Virus record (IMG/VR): IMGVR_UViG_3300043425_000920
Span: 1-59,405 of that record
DNA from: a virus
Reading direction: 5' to 3' (one strand)
Length of the DNA stretch: 59,405 nt
Of the stretch, positions 15,135 through 22,441 are shown in pieces. The position numbers and the translations under genes were made by a program. Under the pieces are notes generated by a model. It was not told the origin of the DNA, did no database searches, and saw nothing but the letters and a program-made list of their open reading frames with translations. Position 1 is the stretch's first letter; each line of letters starts with the position of its first letter.

Positions 15135-15743
15135 ATGAAACAAGAAGTATTAAAATTAAATAGGGGATTTTATCCTATCGGAACAGAATCTTGGAAAGAT
15201 ACTATGACTAATATCTTTTCTGGTGCGGTTCATCCTTTAGATGTTTGGTACGATGTTGATGAGGCGGGAAATGTAGATCGTAAAAAAATCGTAAGTATGG
15301 AAGTTGTTAAAGATTTTGAATCTTGGAAACAGTTACCGCTTAGAGATTATGATGAATACGTGAAAACTTCTAAAGGAAGTATCCGTATGCCAAGTATCGT
15401 GGTGTGTTCTAAATTTAATAAGATTGTCAACAAGAAGGCGGTATTTCCTACTAAGAGTAATATTTGGGATCGCGATAATTGGACTTGTTTATATACTGGT
15501 GAAAAGCTCACAAGGGATAACATTTCCATTGATCATATTCTTCCAGTTTCTAGAGGTGGGCAAAACACTTGGGAAAACCTTGCAACATGTCAGAAGGCTC
15601 TAAATATCTGGAAGGGCGATAGAACTCCAAAGGAATGTGGTCTGAAACTTTTGAAGAAGCCAGAAAAACCGAAAAATTCATATTCTATGAAATTTATGAG
15701 AGAAGAGTGGCAACAGTTTGTAGATGGAGGAAAGTTTGAGTAA
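15135..15743 (+). CDS. HNH endonuclease (homing type)
   Basis: 202 aa. The HNH core is near residues 115-160: NWTCLYTGEKL, then ISIDHILPVSRGGQNTWENLATC, with the catalytic DH pair and the downstream N. The N-terminal half is a family-specific domain without HTH. Unlike the two minus-strand HNH genes of this locus it lies with the tRNA cluster and has a near-consensus sigma70 promoter, so early expression is inferred. It is likely a free-standing homing endonuclease targeting a nearby tRNA or RNA locus in relatives. Confidence 0.85.
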   Translation: MKQEVLKLNRGFYPIGTESWKDTMTNIFSGAVHPLDVWYDVDEAGNVDRKKIVSMEVVKDFESWKQLPLRDYDEYVKTSKGSIRMPSIVVCSKFNKIVNKKAVFPTKSNIWDRDNWTCLYTGEKLTRDNISIDHILPVSRGGQNTWENLATCQKALNIWKGDRTPKECGLKLLKKPEKPKNSYSMKFMREEWQQFVDGGKFE

Positions 15744-15750
15744 GTAGATA

Positions 15751-15813
15751 TATCAGAGTGATCTAATGGAAGATGCCCTCGGGCTATATAGGTTTAAAAT
15801 CCTATCTTTGATA
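15751..15813 (+). tRNA. Short tRNA-like element with minimal anticodon hairpin (63 nt)
   Basis: TATCAGA/TTTGATA acceptor (extendable to 8 bp) and a T-arm ATAGG/CCTAT with an eight-base loop flank a D-like segment (GATCTAATGGAAGATG). The anticodon region is reduced to GCCC-TC-GGGC. No CCA. It resembles the 62-nt element at 14635, so two such elements occur within 1.2 kb. Probably a decayed tRNA, but retention of both stems is notable. Confidence 0.45.
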
Positions 15814-15821
15814 ATTATATT

Positions 15822-15900
15822 GCGGTATAGGTGTAAATGGTCGCACGTCGCACTTCCAATGCGAAGGATTTAGTCGGTTCGATTCCGACATACCGCACCA
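15822..15900 (+). tRNA. tRNA-Gly (TCC)
   Basis: GCGGTAT/ATACCGC acceptor, CCA encoded, anticodon arm TCGCA-CTTCCAA-TGCGA, T-arm GTCGG-TTCGATT-CCGAC. Canonical. Confidence 0.95.
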
Positions 15901-15920
15901 AATATTAATAATAATATTGT

Positions 15921-16418
15921 ATGAAGTTATTCAAACCTTATAGTAATATTAAAGATTTTTTACATCGTTTTACGATATTAAAAATTGGAAAATTACATAT
16001 TCGTATACATAAGATAACAAGTGAAGACAAGACTAGTTTATTTCATAATCATCCTTTTCATTATATTAGTATAATTTTGAGAGGTGGATACACCGAAATG
16101 ATATTAGACAATGATGTTTTATCACAGAGGAGATATACAGCGGGAGATCTTATATTAAGAAGTAATAAGACATATCATAGAATAGATAAGTTACATGGAG
16201 AAACAATTACATTGTTTATTGCATATGGGAAATATGCATGGAATGCAATAAATCCTGTTATCAGTGATTCCGATGATGGAATATTTGAGCGTATTATTAA
16301 TGAAAAAAGATTATGGAATAAGAGAAAAAATGGAATTTGGTATATTGGTAATGTAAATAAAGATGTAGCAGAGAGGGAAACTAGACATAGTATCCATCAA
16401 GTTGAAAATGGTCAATAA
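15921..16418 (+). CDS. Cupin-fold protein
   Basis: 165 aa. The central part reads LHIRIHKITSEDKTSLFHNHPFHYISIILRGG-like and then YTAGDLILRSNKTYHRID, giving His/Glu-type metal ligands spread over two cupin motifs (about residues 25-105). Single-domain cupins are frequent in large phages; substrates are unknown. The 3' end overlaps the following tRNA-Thr by nine bases. Confidence 0.72.
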   Translation: MKLFKPYSNIKDFLHRFTILKIGKLHIRIHKITSEDKTSLFHNHPFHYISIILRGGYTEMILDNDVLSQRRYTAGDLILRSNKTYHRIDKLHGETITLFIAYGKYAWNAINPVISDSDDGIFERIINEKRLWNKRKNGIWYIGNVNKDVAERETRHSIHQVENGQ

Positions 16419-16484
16419 GCATAGATAGCGATGTTTCGGTTTTGTACTCCGAATAGTACGGCGCAAGTCCGTAATTGACCTCCA
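16410..16484 (+). tRNA. tRNA-Thr (TGT), overlapping a CDS end
   Basis: GGTCAAT/ATTGACC acceptor, CCA encoded, loop TTTGTAC giving TGT, T-arm TACGG-CGCAAGT-CCGTA. One T-T mismatch closes the anticodon stem. Its 5' end provides the last codons of the cupin gene. Confidence 0.88.
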
Positions 16485-16489
16485 AAATA

Positions 16490-16708
16490 GTGAAAACAGA
16501 AATATCATCTAAAATAAAACATCCTTTTCATACGGAGATATGTTTTAAAATTTTCGACAGTGAGAGTGTTCGCGCCGAAGGAAATATTATTATATATGAT
16601 ATTGATGTAGAAGCTGGACCAAATGCCCTCATAGAGGCGACAACAACCGGCAATAATTTAAAAGATGAAATCCGAAAACTTGGACAAGTTATATTAGATG
16701 AAAAATAA
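16490..16708 (+). CDS. Unknown 72-aa protein (GTG start)
   Basis: The most likely start is GTG at 16490, just after the tRNA CCA, because the only earlier start (TTG) lies in the tRNA. A beta-rich small protein (MKTEISSKIKHPFHTEICFK, then GNIIIYDIDVEAGPNALIEA). It overlaps the next ORF by 11 bases. Function unknown. Confidence 0.5.
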   Translation: MKTEISSKIKHPFHTEICFKIFDSESVRAEGNIIIYDIDVEAGPNALIEATTTGNNLKDEIRKLGQVILDEK

Positions 16709-16865
16709 GATAATAAGGGCTGTTCCATATTTTCCGTCTGATATAGATCACTCTGTAACAAAAGAACAGGCGGAGCAAACTCTTAAAAAGTTTAAAGAAA
16801 ATCGGCATAAGATAATTGAGTATATGAGAAATATCTTGTTAAAAGAGTTTGACAACGATAAGTAG
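16698..16865 (+). CDS. Unknown 55-aa protein
   Basis: Short basic helical ORF (MKNKIIRAVPYFPSDIDHSV...), overlapping the previous gene and containing the tRNA-Trp promoter -35 box in its 3' end. Function unknown. Confidence 0.5.
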   Translation: MKNKIIRAVPYFPSDIDHSVTKEQAEQTLKKFKENRHKIIEYMRNILLKEFDNDK

Positions 16866-16877
16866 ATGGTGTAAAGT
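16849..16877 (+). promoter_or_regulatory. Sigma70-like promoter for tRNA-Trp/Gln/His
   Basis: TTGACA at 16849-16854, 17 nt, TAAAGT at 16872-16877, nine bases before tRNA-Trp. Confidence 0.75.
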
Positions 16878-16886
16878 GATTTAAAT

Positions 16887-16957
16887 ATGTCCCTAGTGTA
16901 GAGGTAACACGACAAGTTCCAACCTTGTAATCAAGCGTTCAATTCGTTTGGGACATG
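16887..16957 (+). tRNA. tRNA-Trp (CCA)
   Basis: ATGTCCC/GGGACAT acceptor, anticodon arm ACAAG-TTCCAAC-CTTGT, T-arm AAGCG-TTCAATT-CGTTT. The 3' CCA is not encoded, so it would need CCA addition. Confidence 0.88.
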
Positions 16958-16965
16958 CATTAAAT

Positions 16966-17041
16966 AGGCTCTTGGTGTAATGGTCTAGCACTTGAAATTT
17001 TGGATTTCAAAGTACAAGTTCGAATCTTGTAGAGCCTACCA
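16966..17041 (+). tRNA. tRNA-Gln (TTG)
   Basis: AGGCTCT/AGAGCCT acceptor, CCA encoded, anticodon arm TGAAA-TTTTGGA-TTTCA, T-arm ACAAG-TTCGAAT-CTTGT. Canonical. Confidence 0.94.
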
Positions 17042-17051
17042 AATTTAAAAA

Positions 17052-17126
17052 TCCCTTCGTATAATAAAAGTAATTTCATAGCTTGTGACGCTATCTAAGA
17101 CGGAGCATTACCGTCCAAGGGAACCA
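17052..17126 (+). tRNA. tRNA-His (GTG)
   Basis: TCCCTTC/CAAGGGA acceptor with a mismatch at the last pair, CCA encoded, anticodon arm ATAGC-TTGTGAC-GCTAT, T-arm GACGG-AGCATTA-CCGTC. No encoded G-1 is seen. Confidence 0.85.
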
Positions 17127-17132
17127 AATTTA

Positions 17133-17345
17133 ATGAGAGATGTTTTACACGATACTCAAATCTTAAAGAGATGGCCTGCATGGGTTTGTGAAAGGTGTTA
17201 TTCACCAATTAAGTTAATTAAACAAACCAGTAAATGTCATGACGATTATGAAGAGTGTAAATGGTGTAAAACAAAACGAACAGTGAGAACAACACAATGG
17301 AGAAAATATCCCGATAATATTGATATTTTCTTTGGAAGAATTTAA
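17133..17345 (+). CDS. Zinc-finger-like protein (70 aa)
   Basis: From the ATG at 17133 after tRNA-His. It has two CxxC pairs about 30 residues apart (CERCYSPIK and CKWCKTKR), the layout of a zinc ribbon. Trp- and Arg-rich. It probably binds nucleic acid. The next gene starts four bases after its stop. Confidence 0.65.
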   Translation: MRDVLHDTQILKRWPAWVCERCYSPIKLIKQTSKCHDDYEECKWCKTKRTVRTTQWRKYPDNIDIFFGRI

Positions 17346-17348
17346 ACA

Positions 17349-18071
17349 ATGAAAAAATATTTAAAAACTGTAACAGTAACAGGAGCATCTGATGATACTT
17401 CTATTGAGGAAATGGCGGAAATTCAAAAAGAGTTTCCATTTGTTGAATGGGGCATTCTTCTGTCTAAAAGACAGGCAGGAAAATCGAATAGGTTTCCATC
17501 TAGAGATTGGCTATATAAGCTCGAAAAATGTCGCCTTACTGAAGGAGGAGCAAGTTTAAAATTATCTGGACATTTATGTGGAGAATATGTAAATGAAATC
17601 TTACAGAAGAATTGGTTACATGGCCTAACATTTGTAGAGTACCTTGAACCTGAATGGTTTGATCGTATTCAAATTAATACTCATGGTGAGAAACATAAAG
17701 TTGATTTAGATGTTTTGATACAAAACATCGGATATAACCAGAATATCCAATTTATTGCACAGTATGATAAAGTGAATAACTATATTCATGAACTTGATCT
17801 TATGGGTATTAGTAACATTTCTGCTCTTTATGATCTATCTCATGGTGCGGGGGTTCTACCTTCTGAATGGGATTTGCCTTTGGATGGTGTTTACACGGGT
17901 TATGCAGGAGGTTTATCAGTTGAGAACCTAGAGAGTCAGTTGCAAAAATTGGACGAGATTATCGAGGTTCCGATTTGGATTGATGCAGAGACTTGGTTGA
18001 GGACAGAAGATAAATTTGACCTACAAAAAGTGAGACAGTTCTTGACAATAGCACAATCTAGAGTAATTTGA
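17349..18071 (+). CDS. TIM-barrel protein, TrpF-like (low certainty)
   Basis: 240 aa with an alternating beta/alpha pattern over the full length: TVTVTGASDD, VEWGILLSKRQAGKSNRFP, LKLSGHLCGEYV, NIQFIAQYD, ISALYDLSHGAGVLP, YTGYAGGLS, PIWIDAETWLR. The glycine-rich GYAGGLS near the C-terminus resembles the phosphate-binding strand of phosphoribosylanthranilate isomerase-like barrels. No tryptophan pathway partner is present, so the substrate is unknown. Many large phages carry a barrel of this type. Confidence 0.5.
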   Translation: MKKYLKTVTVTGASDDTSIEEMAEIQKEFPFVEWGILLSKRQAGKSNRFPSRDWLYKLEKCRLTEGGASLKLSGHLCGEYVNEILQKNWLHGLTFVEYLEPEWFDRIQINTHGEKHKVDLDVLIQNIGYNQNIQFIAQYDKVNNYIHELDLMGISNISALYDLSHGAGVLPSEWDLPLDGVYTGYAGGLSVENLESQLQKLDEIIEVPIWIDAETWLRTEDKFDLQKVRQFLTIAQSRVI

Positions 18072-18074
18072 AGA

Positions 18075-18311
18075 ATGAAAATCGAGGATACGGACAATTA
18101 TTGTATAGGACATATACGTAATACTGGAATTTATGTTGTAAAACAATACAACGGTTTACAGTGGCGAATGGATGTTGTAGAAGTCAATGTCTATGAATAT
18201 CCAGTTAAGCGTGGTGTCGCAATGGGTAATCAAAAATATTTGAAAATTATCGAGACTATTAACGATAGTCCTATTGATTGGAAATTAAGTGTCTGGTATA
18301 AACAATTATGA
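18075..18311 (+). CDS. Unknown 78-aa protein
   Basis: 78 aa, beta-rich (MKIEDTDNYCIGHIRNTGIYVVKQ...). Three bases after the barrel gene, and coupled to the next by ATGA. No motif. Confidence 0.6.
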   Translation: MKIEDTDNYCIGHIRNTGIYVVKQYNGLQWRMDVVEVNVYEYPVKRGVAMGNQKYLKIIETINDSPIDWKLSVWYKQL

Positions 18312-18511
18312 AATATTTTAAAGACATAAATACCGATACCCTTAGAGATAGGCACCGAGATGAACTCATAGAAATGAGCGTGGAGTATCGAGAATATCTA
18401 CTGCAAGCATGGGAATATGCGATTGCACATGGATTTAAAGTTTCTGTATTTGATAATAAAGGTAAATGTGTTGCAAAAAAGATAGAAAATGAAAACAGAA
18501 TTATCGATTAA
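18308..18511 (+). CDS. Unknown 67-aa protein
   Basis: 67 aa, helical N-terminal half (DTLRDRHRDELIEMSVEYRE), overlapping the neighbours on both sides. Function unknown. Confidence 0.6.
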   Translation: MKYFKDINTDTLRDRHRDELIEMSVEYREYLLQAWEYAIAHGFKVSVFDNKGKCVAKKIENENRIID

Positions 18512-18671
18512 AGATTTCTCCGAATATTTAGAAAAAATTAATACTCTTATAAAGATTGGAAATAATATGAGCAGTAAACTCGCAGAACAGCATAGATCAC
18601 ATGGTTTATGTAGTTCATTTGAATTAACTCGGCAATGGAATGTTCTTGTGAACGATTTAAAGAAAAAGTAA
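18489..18671 (+). CDS. Unknown 60-aa protein
   Basis: 60 aa helical protein (MKTELSIKDFSEYLEKINTL...) overlapping the previous gene by 23 bases. Last ORF before the aberrant tRNA-like element at 18677. Confidence 0.55.
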   Translation: MKTELSIKDFSEYLEKINTLIKIGNNMSSKLAEQHRSHGLCSSFELTRQWNVLVNDLKKK

Positions 18672-18676
18672 TAAAT

Positions 18677-18783
18677 GGGCTAGCTAATTAACATCGAGGT
18701 TATTAATCAGAGGGGATTCTGATGATGCAATCGGAAAGGGAGTGCGCAACCCCGAGTGAGTTCGAATCTCATATAGTCCACCA
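18677..18783 (+). tRNA. Aberrant oversized tRNA-like element (107 nt)
   Basis: A GGGCTA/TAGTCC acceptor, T-arm GTGAG-TTCGAAT-CTCAT and encoded CCA are clear. The interior does not fold canonically. It contains ATTAA/TTAAT, ATCAG-aggggatt-CTGAT inside CATC/GATG, and a GGG-CCC variable-like hairpin, with no unambiguous anticodon loop. Total length exceeds class II tRNAs by about 15-20 nt. Could be an inserted or chimeric tRNA, or a tRNA-like RNA. Confidence 0.5.
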
Positions 18784-18800
18784 AAAATTATGGAGAAAAA

Positions 18801-18950
18801 ATGAAAACATTATCAGAATATTTTAATCTTCCACCAAATTCTTTTGCTACTTTTCTTAATGCACAGGATATTGTAGAACAAGAAGAACAACGACAGTTGG
18901 AAAATAATATAGTTGAATATTTTCAGAAGAAAAAAGAAGAGTGTAAATAG
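18801..18950 (+). CDS. Unknown 49-aa helical peptide
   Basis: MKTLSEYFNLPPNSFATFLN, then a Glu/Gln-rich helix. It lies between two tRNA genes. Small but well positioned; no function assigned. Confidence 0.5.
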   Translation: MKTLSEYFNLPPNSFATFLNAQDIVEQEEQRQLENNIVEYFQKKKEECK

Positions 18951-18957
18951 AAGATAT

Positions 18958-19043
18958 GGTTCCTACCGAGGTTGGCTCCTCAAGTGCTCTTGAAAAGCAC
19001 GGTGACTGAAAGGTTAATTGTTCGATGCGATTAGGAACCGCCA
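18958..19043 (+). tRNA. tRNA-Ser (TGA)
   Basis: GGTTCCT/AGGAACC acceptor, discriminator G, CCA encoded, anticodon arm GTGCT-CTTGAAA-AGCAC, class II variable arm. Canonical. Confidence 0.94.
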
Positions 19044-19056
19044 TTAAAAATAAAAT

Positions 19057-19524
19057 ATGAAAAAAACTCTAAATCTGCCTAGGATTGCCGTAAAGGAATC
19101 TAAATTAGATTGGAAAAGTTTTAAAACCGAAGTTGCATGGATTTCTATAGGGGAACCGGAAAAAAGTTTTCAACATATTCAAAATGAAACACTTGATAAA
19201 TGTGCAAAACTTAAAATATGTTTTCACGATTTGAAAGAGGTTCATGAAGATGATAAAGCAAATGGGTTATTCCCACCTACACGAAAAATTGCACATAAAA
19301 TTGTAAGGTTTATACTTGATAATAAAGATAAGAACATTATAGTAAATTGTGCGGCAGGAGTGTCTAGAAGTGGTGCGGTTTGTAAATTTTTAGAGGATGT
19401 GTTGGAATATAAGTGGATAGAGTTTGGAAAAAAGCTTGCATTACCGAACATGTTGTTGTATGATCTGTTAGTAGAAGCTTATAATGAAAAAGCAAAAAGA
19501 TTTTCACAAAAGGAAAGCCTATAA
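19057..19524 (+). CDS. Dual-specificity / protein tyrosine phosphatase-like protein
   Basis: 155 aa with the catalytic P-loop NCAAGVSRSGAV, giving Cys98-x5-Arg104. It is preceded by a beta strand (KNIIVN) and by an Asp-containing loop (CFHDLKEVHEDD) that could supply the general acid. The fold length matches small dual-specificity phosphatases. Phage PTP-like enzymes may dephosphorylate proteins, RNA 5' ends or nucleotides; the substrate cannot be told. It overlaps the next gene by 41 bases. Confidence 0.8.
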   Translation: MKKTLNLPRIAVKESKLDWKSFKTEVAWISIGEPEKSFQHIQNETLDKCAKLKICFHDLKEVHEDDKANGLFPPTRKIAHKIVRFILDNKDKNIIVNCAAGVSRSGAVCKFLEDVLEYKWIEFGKKLALPNMLLYDLLVEAYNEKAKRFSQKESL

Positions 19525-19717
19525 TCTTGCGAAAAGATTAGGTTGGGAAGACCCTGTTCCTGATGCAACATTAAGAGCACTGATGGCAGGAACACCAGTA
19601 AAAGTCAAACAAACAAATGATCTTAAGAAAGATTTTGGTAGAAGCTGTTACGGAAAGTTTACACATTTATCAAAAAGACATTATTTAGAAAGAGAAAGAT
19701 GGAATGAAAGACCCTGA
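19484..19717 (+). CDS. Unknown 77-aa basic protein
   Basis: 77 aa, very basic (MKKQKDFHKRKAYNLAKRLG...), overlapping the phosphatase gene. Likely nucleic acid binding by charge only. Confidence 0.55.
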   Translation: MKKQKDFHKRKAYNLAKRLGWEDPVPDATLRALMAGTPVKVKQTNDLKKDFGRSCYGKFTHLSKRHYLERERWNERP

Positions 19718-19865
19718 TGATATTTTTGAAAAACATGAAAAAGCACAATCTTCTGGATATTATGAAGATATTCGATGGAAAGAGGTTGCAGAGCTTAGAA
19801 AAGAAGGCAAAGATCTTTTGGCAAATGGTTTAGTTTTTTCTATAAGAGATGATTGGGGAATATAA
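19704..19865 (+). CDS. Unknown 53-aa protein
   Basis: Short ORF MKDPDDIFEKHEKAQSSGYY..., overlapping the previous gene by 14 bases and ending just before tRNA-Ala. No motif. Confidence 0.5.
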   Translation: MKDPDDIFEKHEKAQSSGYYEDIRWKEVAELRKEGKDLLANGLVFSIRDDWGI

Positions 19866-19881
19866 GTAAGTAAAAATAAAA

Positions 19882-19960
19882 GGGGCTAGGGACTGCTTGG
19901 CGTGGTCGTTTCACTTGCAATGAAAATATCAGTAGGGTTCAAATCCCTATAGCTCCACCA
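19882..19960 (+). tRNA. tRNA-Ala (TGC)
   Basis: GGGGCTA/TAGCTCC acceptor, CCA encoded, anticodon arm TTTCA-CTTGCAA-TGAAA, T-arm TAGGG-TTCAAAT-CCCTA. Canonical. Confidence 0.94.
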
Positions 19961-19965
19961 TACAA

Positions 19966-20682
19966 TTAGTTAGACTGGTCGGTATTATATCTATATTTTC
20001 TAGCACTATTTTTATTTAATGAGCCAAAGTTAGATGTAAGAGAATGGCAGTTAGGGCACACCACTTCTAAATTATTCGGACTGCTATTTGCCGCATTTCC
20101 GTCAATATGATTTATTTGAAGAGGAATTCTACCTGTCGAAGGATGAACGGTACCCCAACCGCATTTCGAGCATTTATTATCCGCACATTCAAGAAGATAT
20201 CTTCTTATAGAGGGTTTTATGGTTAAATATTTTTCACATCCAATCCCTGTAATATCTCCATTTTTCCACATTTCAATATCTCTTGTATATCTATATTCGT
20301 GTTGACATTGTAATGAACAATATTGGATGCTATTTGAATGTAATATGTTGGGACAATTTTTGCAATATTTTACAGGTGTTCGATTTTTATTATTAAAAAT
20401 GGCCGCACAAGACTGTGAACAGAAATTATTAATGGTTTTGGATGCAGAATTCCTCTTTCTAATCTCTATATTACAGTTTGCACATACACATGCTTTGGTG
20501 TTGATTAATGTTTTGTACGCACCTTGGCATTTTCTCGAACAGAATAATCGATTTATAGTTCCTTTAAATGATCGATATGCGTCGGAATTTGATATATGAA
20601 ATATCTCCGAACAGTATTCACATTTACATGGTATGTTATTTTTATAGAGTTTTATGTCGTTTTGGGATATTTGGATATTCAT
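19966..20682 (-). CDS. HNH homing endonuclease with zinc-finger repeats
   Basis: 238 aa. The N-terminal half has repeated CxxC zinc-binding modules (CKCEYC, FCSRKCQ, CVCANC, FCSQSCA, YCKNC, YCSLQCQ), used by homing endonucleases for DNA recognition. The C-terminal HNH core includes CSKCGWGTVHPSTGRIPLQINHIDGNAANSS-like sequence followed by NLEVVCPNCHSLT. It is on the minus strand against the surrounding plus-strand genes, which fits a mobile insertion next to tRNA-Ala. An AATAAGTAT box precedes the start. Confidence 0.9.
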   Translation of the reverse strand: MNIQISQNDIKLYKNNIPCKCEYCSEIFHISNSDAYRSFKGTINRLFCSRKCQGAYKTLINTKACVCANCNIEIRKRNSASKTINNFCSQSCAAIFNNKNRTPVKYCKNCPNILHSNSIQYCSLQCQHEYRYTRDIEMWKNGDITGIGCEKYLTIKPSIRRYLLECADNKCSKCGWGTVHPSTGRIPLQINHIDGNAANSSPNNLEVVCPNCHSLTSNFGSLNKNSARKYRYNTDQSN

Positions 20683-20688
20683 ATAAGA

Positions 20689-20696
20689 TACTTATT
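20689..20696 (-). promoter_or_regulatory. Late-like box (AATAAGTA) before HNH gene
   Basis: The minus-strand AATAAGTA octamer lies six bases upstream of the ATG at 20682. It is identical to the octamer before the HNH gene at 10282. Confidence 0.45.
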
Positions 20697-20764
20697 CGAA
20701 TCGTTTAATAAACTCTGACATATAAGTTGCATTATAAGTCTATGTGTGGTAAATTGACCTCCAT

Positions 20765-21055
20765 ATGAATAATACAGAAGAGTTCTTTGATAAGAACAAA
20801 AATTATTATAAAGAAGGTGTGGCACTTATTTTTTATAAAAGGAAAAGAGTAGAAGGTGATGATCCTATATTTTCTTATATAGCATTGGAAGATATAGAAG
20901 ATTTTCTAGGATTTAAAATACATAGTGAAGATGATCCTATAGACGAATCTGTAATAGTTGAGAAGTATCCAATCAATTTAGATGACAGAGAGACTTCTTT
21001 AAAGCATATGAATACTATAGCTAATTCTTCAACATTTATAGAATGGATAGGATAA
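20765..21055 (+). CDS. Unknown 96-aa acidic protein
   Basis: 96 aa, acidic (MNNTEEFFDKNKNYYKEGVA...). Coupled to the next ORF through a one-base overlap (TAATG). No motif. Confidence 0.6.
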   Translation: MNNTEEFFDKNKNYYKEGVALIFYKRKRVEGDDPIFSYIALEDIEDFLGFKIHSEDDPIDESVIVEKYPINLDDRETSLKHMNTIANSSTFIEWIG

Positions 21056-21174
21056 TGAAACCTTTAAGAGAAAGAATAATAATTGCGGAACGTCCTCCTG
21101 CATTTATATCTGATAGAGTATTACGAGTGTGGGGGCTGAAAGATTCGGGAATGGTTATAATTAAAAAGAAATGA
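21055..21174 (+). CDS. Unknown 39-aa peptide
   Basis: MKPLRERIIIAERPPAFISD..., basic short ORF packed between two coupled genes (TAATG upstream, ATGA downstream). No function assigned. Confidence 0.5.
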   Translation: MKPLRERIIIAERPPAFISDRVLRVWGLKDSGMVIIKKK

Positions 21175-21320
21175 TACAATATTTATTGACTGATGCCTGG
21201 AGATATGCTATATTCGGAATTATTATAGGAGGGCTGTTGAAGACAACGGTCGCAACAGCTTTTCTATTAGCAATCCCCTTTATTTTATTAGGGTTTTTGA
21301 TAACATTGATAACAGATTAA
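21171..21320 (+). CDS. Small membrane protein (49 aa)
   Basis: Two hydrophobic segments (about residues 10-23 and 27-47), the second a strong transmembrane helix. ATGA overlap with the upstream ORF. Probably an inner-membrane phage peptide. Confidence 0.55.
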   Translation: MIQYLLTDAWRYAIFGIIIGGLLKTTVATAFLLAIPFILLGFLITLITD

Positions 21321-21325
21321 AAATT

Positions 21326-21414
21326 GGAAGATTAACTAGTCGGGGCACTAGAATTGTTTGCTAAACAATATGTACCTGAAAAGGTATGCGAGTCGGGATC
21401 GCAATCTTCCTCCA
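21326..21414 (+). tRNA. tRNA-Ser (GCT)
   Basis: GGAAGAT/ATCTTCC acceptor, CCA encoded, anticodon arm ATTGT-TTGCTAA-ACAAT, long variable arm (TACCTGAAAAGGTA). Canonical class II. Confidence 0.93.
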
Positions 21415-21422
21415 AACAAAAT

Positions 21423-21677
21423 ATGACAACATTTTTAATAATTCTTATATCATATATTCTTCTTACGATTATATCATTGTTCGTGGGAAAAAGCTGGCCG
21501 AAAATCGAAGAAGGCGTACCTCCTCCGCCGATCTGTATGAGTTTCATTCCCATAACTGCAATTACAATTATACTTTGTGCAATATATATTTGCCTTATAG
21601 AGAAGTTCTCGACAAGAGTGGGTAAACACTGTTCTAAATATATAACTAAATTCAAGAACTGGTATTATAATGATTAA
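21423..21677 (+). CDS. Two-helix membrane protein (84 aa)
   Basis: From the ATG at 21423, because the frame upstream runs through tRNA-Ser. Hydrophobic helices at about residues 3-21 and 43-60, separated by a VPPPPICMS loop. Function unknown. Confidence 0.6.
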   Translation: MTTFLIILISYILLTIISLFVGKSWPKIEEGVPPPPICMSFIPITAITIILCAIYICLIEKFSTRVGKHCSKYITKFKNWYYND

Positions 21678-21694
21678 AAAATTGAAAGATAAAT

Positions 21695-21763
21695 ATGGAA
21701 CTAAATATATTATTTGCTTTTTTAATTATATGTTTATTTTATAAAATTTTTAAAAATTGGTAA
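21695..21763 (+). CDS. Tiny hydrophobic ORF (22 aa)
   Basis: MELNILFAFLIICLFYKIFKNW, one transmembrane helix with a basic end. Supported only by its TAATG coupling to the next ORF. A second small frame starts at 21670 and overlaps it. Confidence 0.3.
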   Translation: MELNILFAFLIICLFYKIFKNW

Positions 21764-21864
21764 TGAAGAAGGTTAAAGAAACTATTGGACTTTGTTTATA
21801 TCATATGTTAAGATGTATTCTTGCATATCTTACAAAGTTTAAAATAATTAAGAGAGAATATTAA
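21763..21864 (+). CDS. Unknown 33-aa basic peptide
   Basis: MKKVKETIGLCLYHMLRCIL..., starting in a TAATG overlap and ending two bases before tRNA-Ile. Small; low certainty. Confidence 0.35.
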   Translation: MKKVKETIGLCLYHMLRCILAYLTKFKIIKREY

Positions 21865-21866
21865 TT

Positions 21867-21941
21867 GCTTCTGTGGCTTAATGGCTAAAGCGAAGGTCCG
21901 ATAAACCTTATAAGATGGTTCGATTCCATCCAGAAGCACCA
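21867..21941 (+). tRNA. tRNA-Ile (GAT)
   Basis: GCTTCTG/CAGAAGC acceptor, CCA encoded, anticodon arm AAGGT-CCGATAA-ACCTT giving GAT. Position 33 is C rather than the near-universal U. Confidence 0.88.
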
Positions 21942-21944
21942 AAT

Positions 21945-22436
21945 TTATTTTCCCAAATGTTTGGGACGACCAGTTGAATCTTTTAGACCATATCCAAAGG
22001 TGTTGTCGGTAGGATATCCATATGATTTTTGTCTTTCTACCTTTTTGTTCATGATACTAGCTGATTTACCTGGGTGTGCAAACCCTCTCTGAACTCTTTG
22101 TTTTTCTAATCGTTTCTTGGTCAACTCCCAAGGTTCTAATTCAGGAATCGGTTCTTTCTGAATATTTCTTCTTATGACATATTCCCATTCGGTTCCCATC
22201 AAAGAATGTCTATTTAAATTAAAATCGACATCTTCTCCATTTTCTTTTAAAAAATCGATAATAGGTTTGATATACTCTTGCGCAAAATTAACATTTTTCC
22301 CCATAGATCTATCTTTTATTTTTATCCAACCATTTCTATCCAGAAGATTGCGTAAATTATCTATATTCAATTCATATTCACCTATGAATGGTCTTGATTC
22401 TGTGATATATAAAGAATATAGTTCGTTGAAAGTCAT
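21945..22436 (-). CDS. Putative packaged head protein with capsid-targeting-like N-terminus
   Basis: 163 aa. The start MTFNELYSLYITESRPF resembles the short amphipathic leader (MKTYQEFIxEA) that targets T4 internal proteins and Alt into the prohead. An exact TATAAATA late box lies just upstream. The C-terminal third is basic and repetitive (RLEKQRVQRGFAHPGKSASI), consistent with DNA-associated cargo. No catalytic motif is seen. Single minus-strand gene flanked by tRNAs. The role is inferred from the leader and promoter. Confidence 0.55.
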   Translation of the reverse strand: MTFNELYSLYITESRPFIGEYELNIDNLRNLLDRNGWIKIKDRSMGKNVNFAQEYIKPIIDFLKENGEDVDFNLNRHSLMGTEWEYVIRRNIQKEPIPELEPWELTKKRLEKQRVQRGFAHPGKSASIMNKKVERQKSYGYPTDNTFGYGLKDSTGRPKHLGK

Positions 22437-22441
22437 AACAA

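Noticed and set aside
21332-21655. 107-aa minus-strand ORF opposite tRNA-Ser(GCT)
   Set aside because: Antisense to a canonical tRNA and to the two-helix membrane protein gene; shadow frame.
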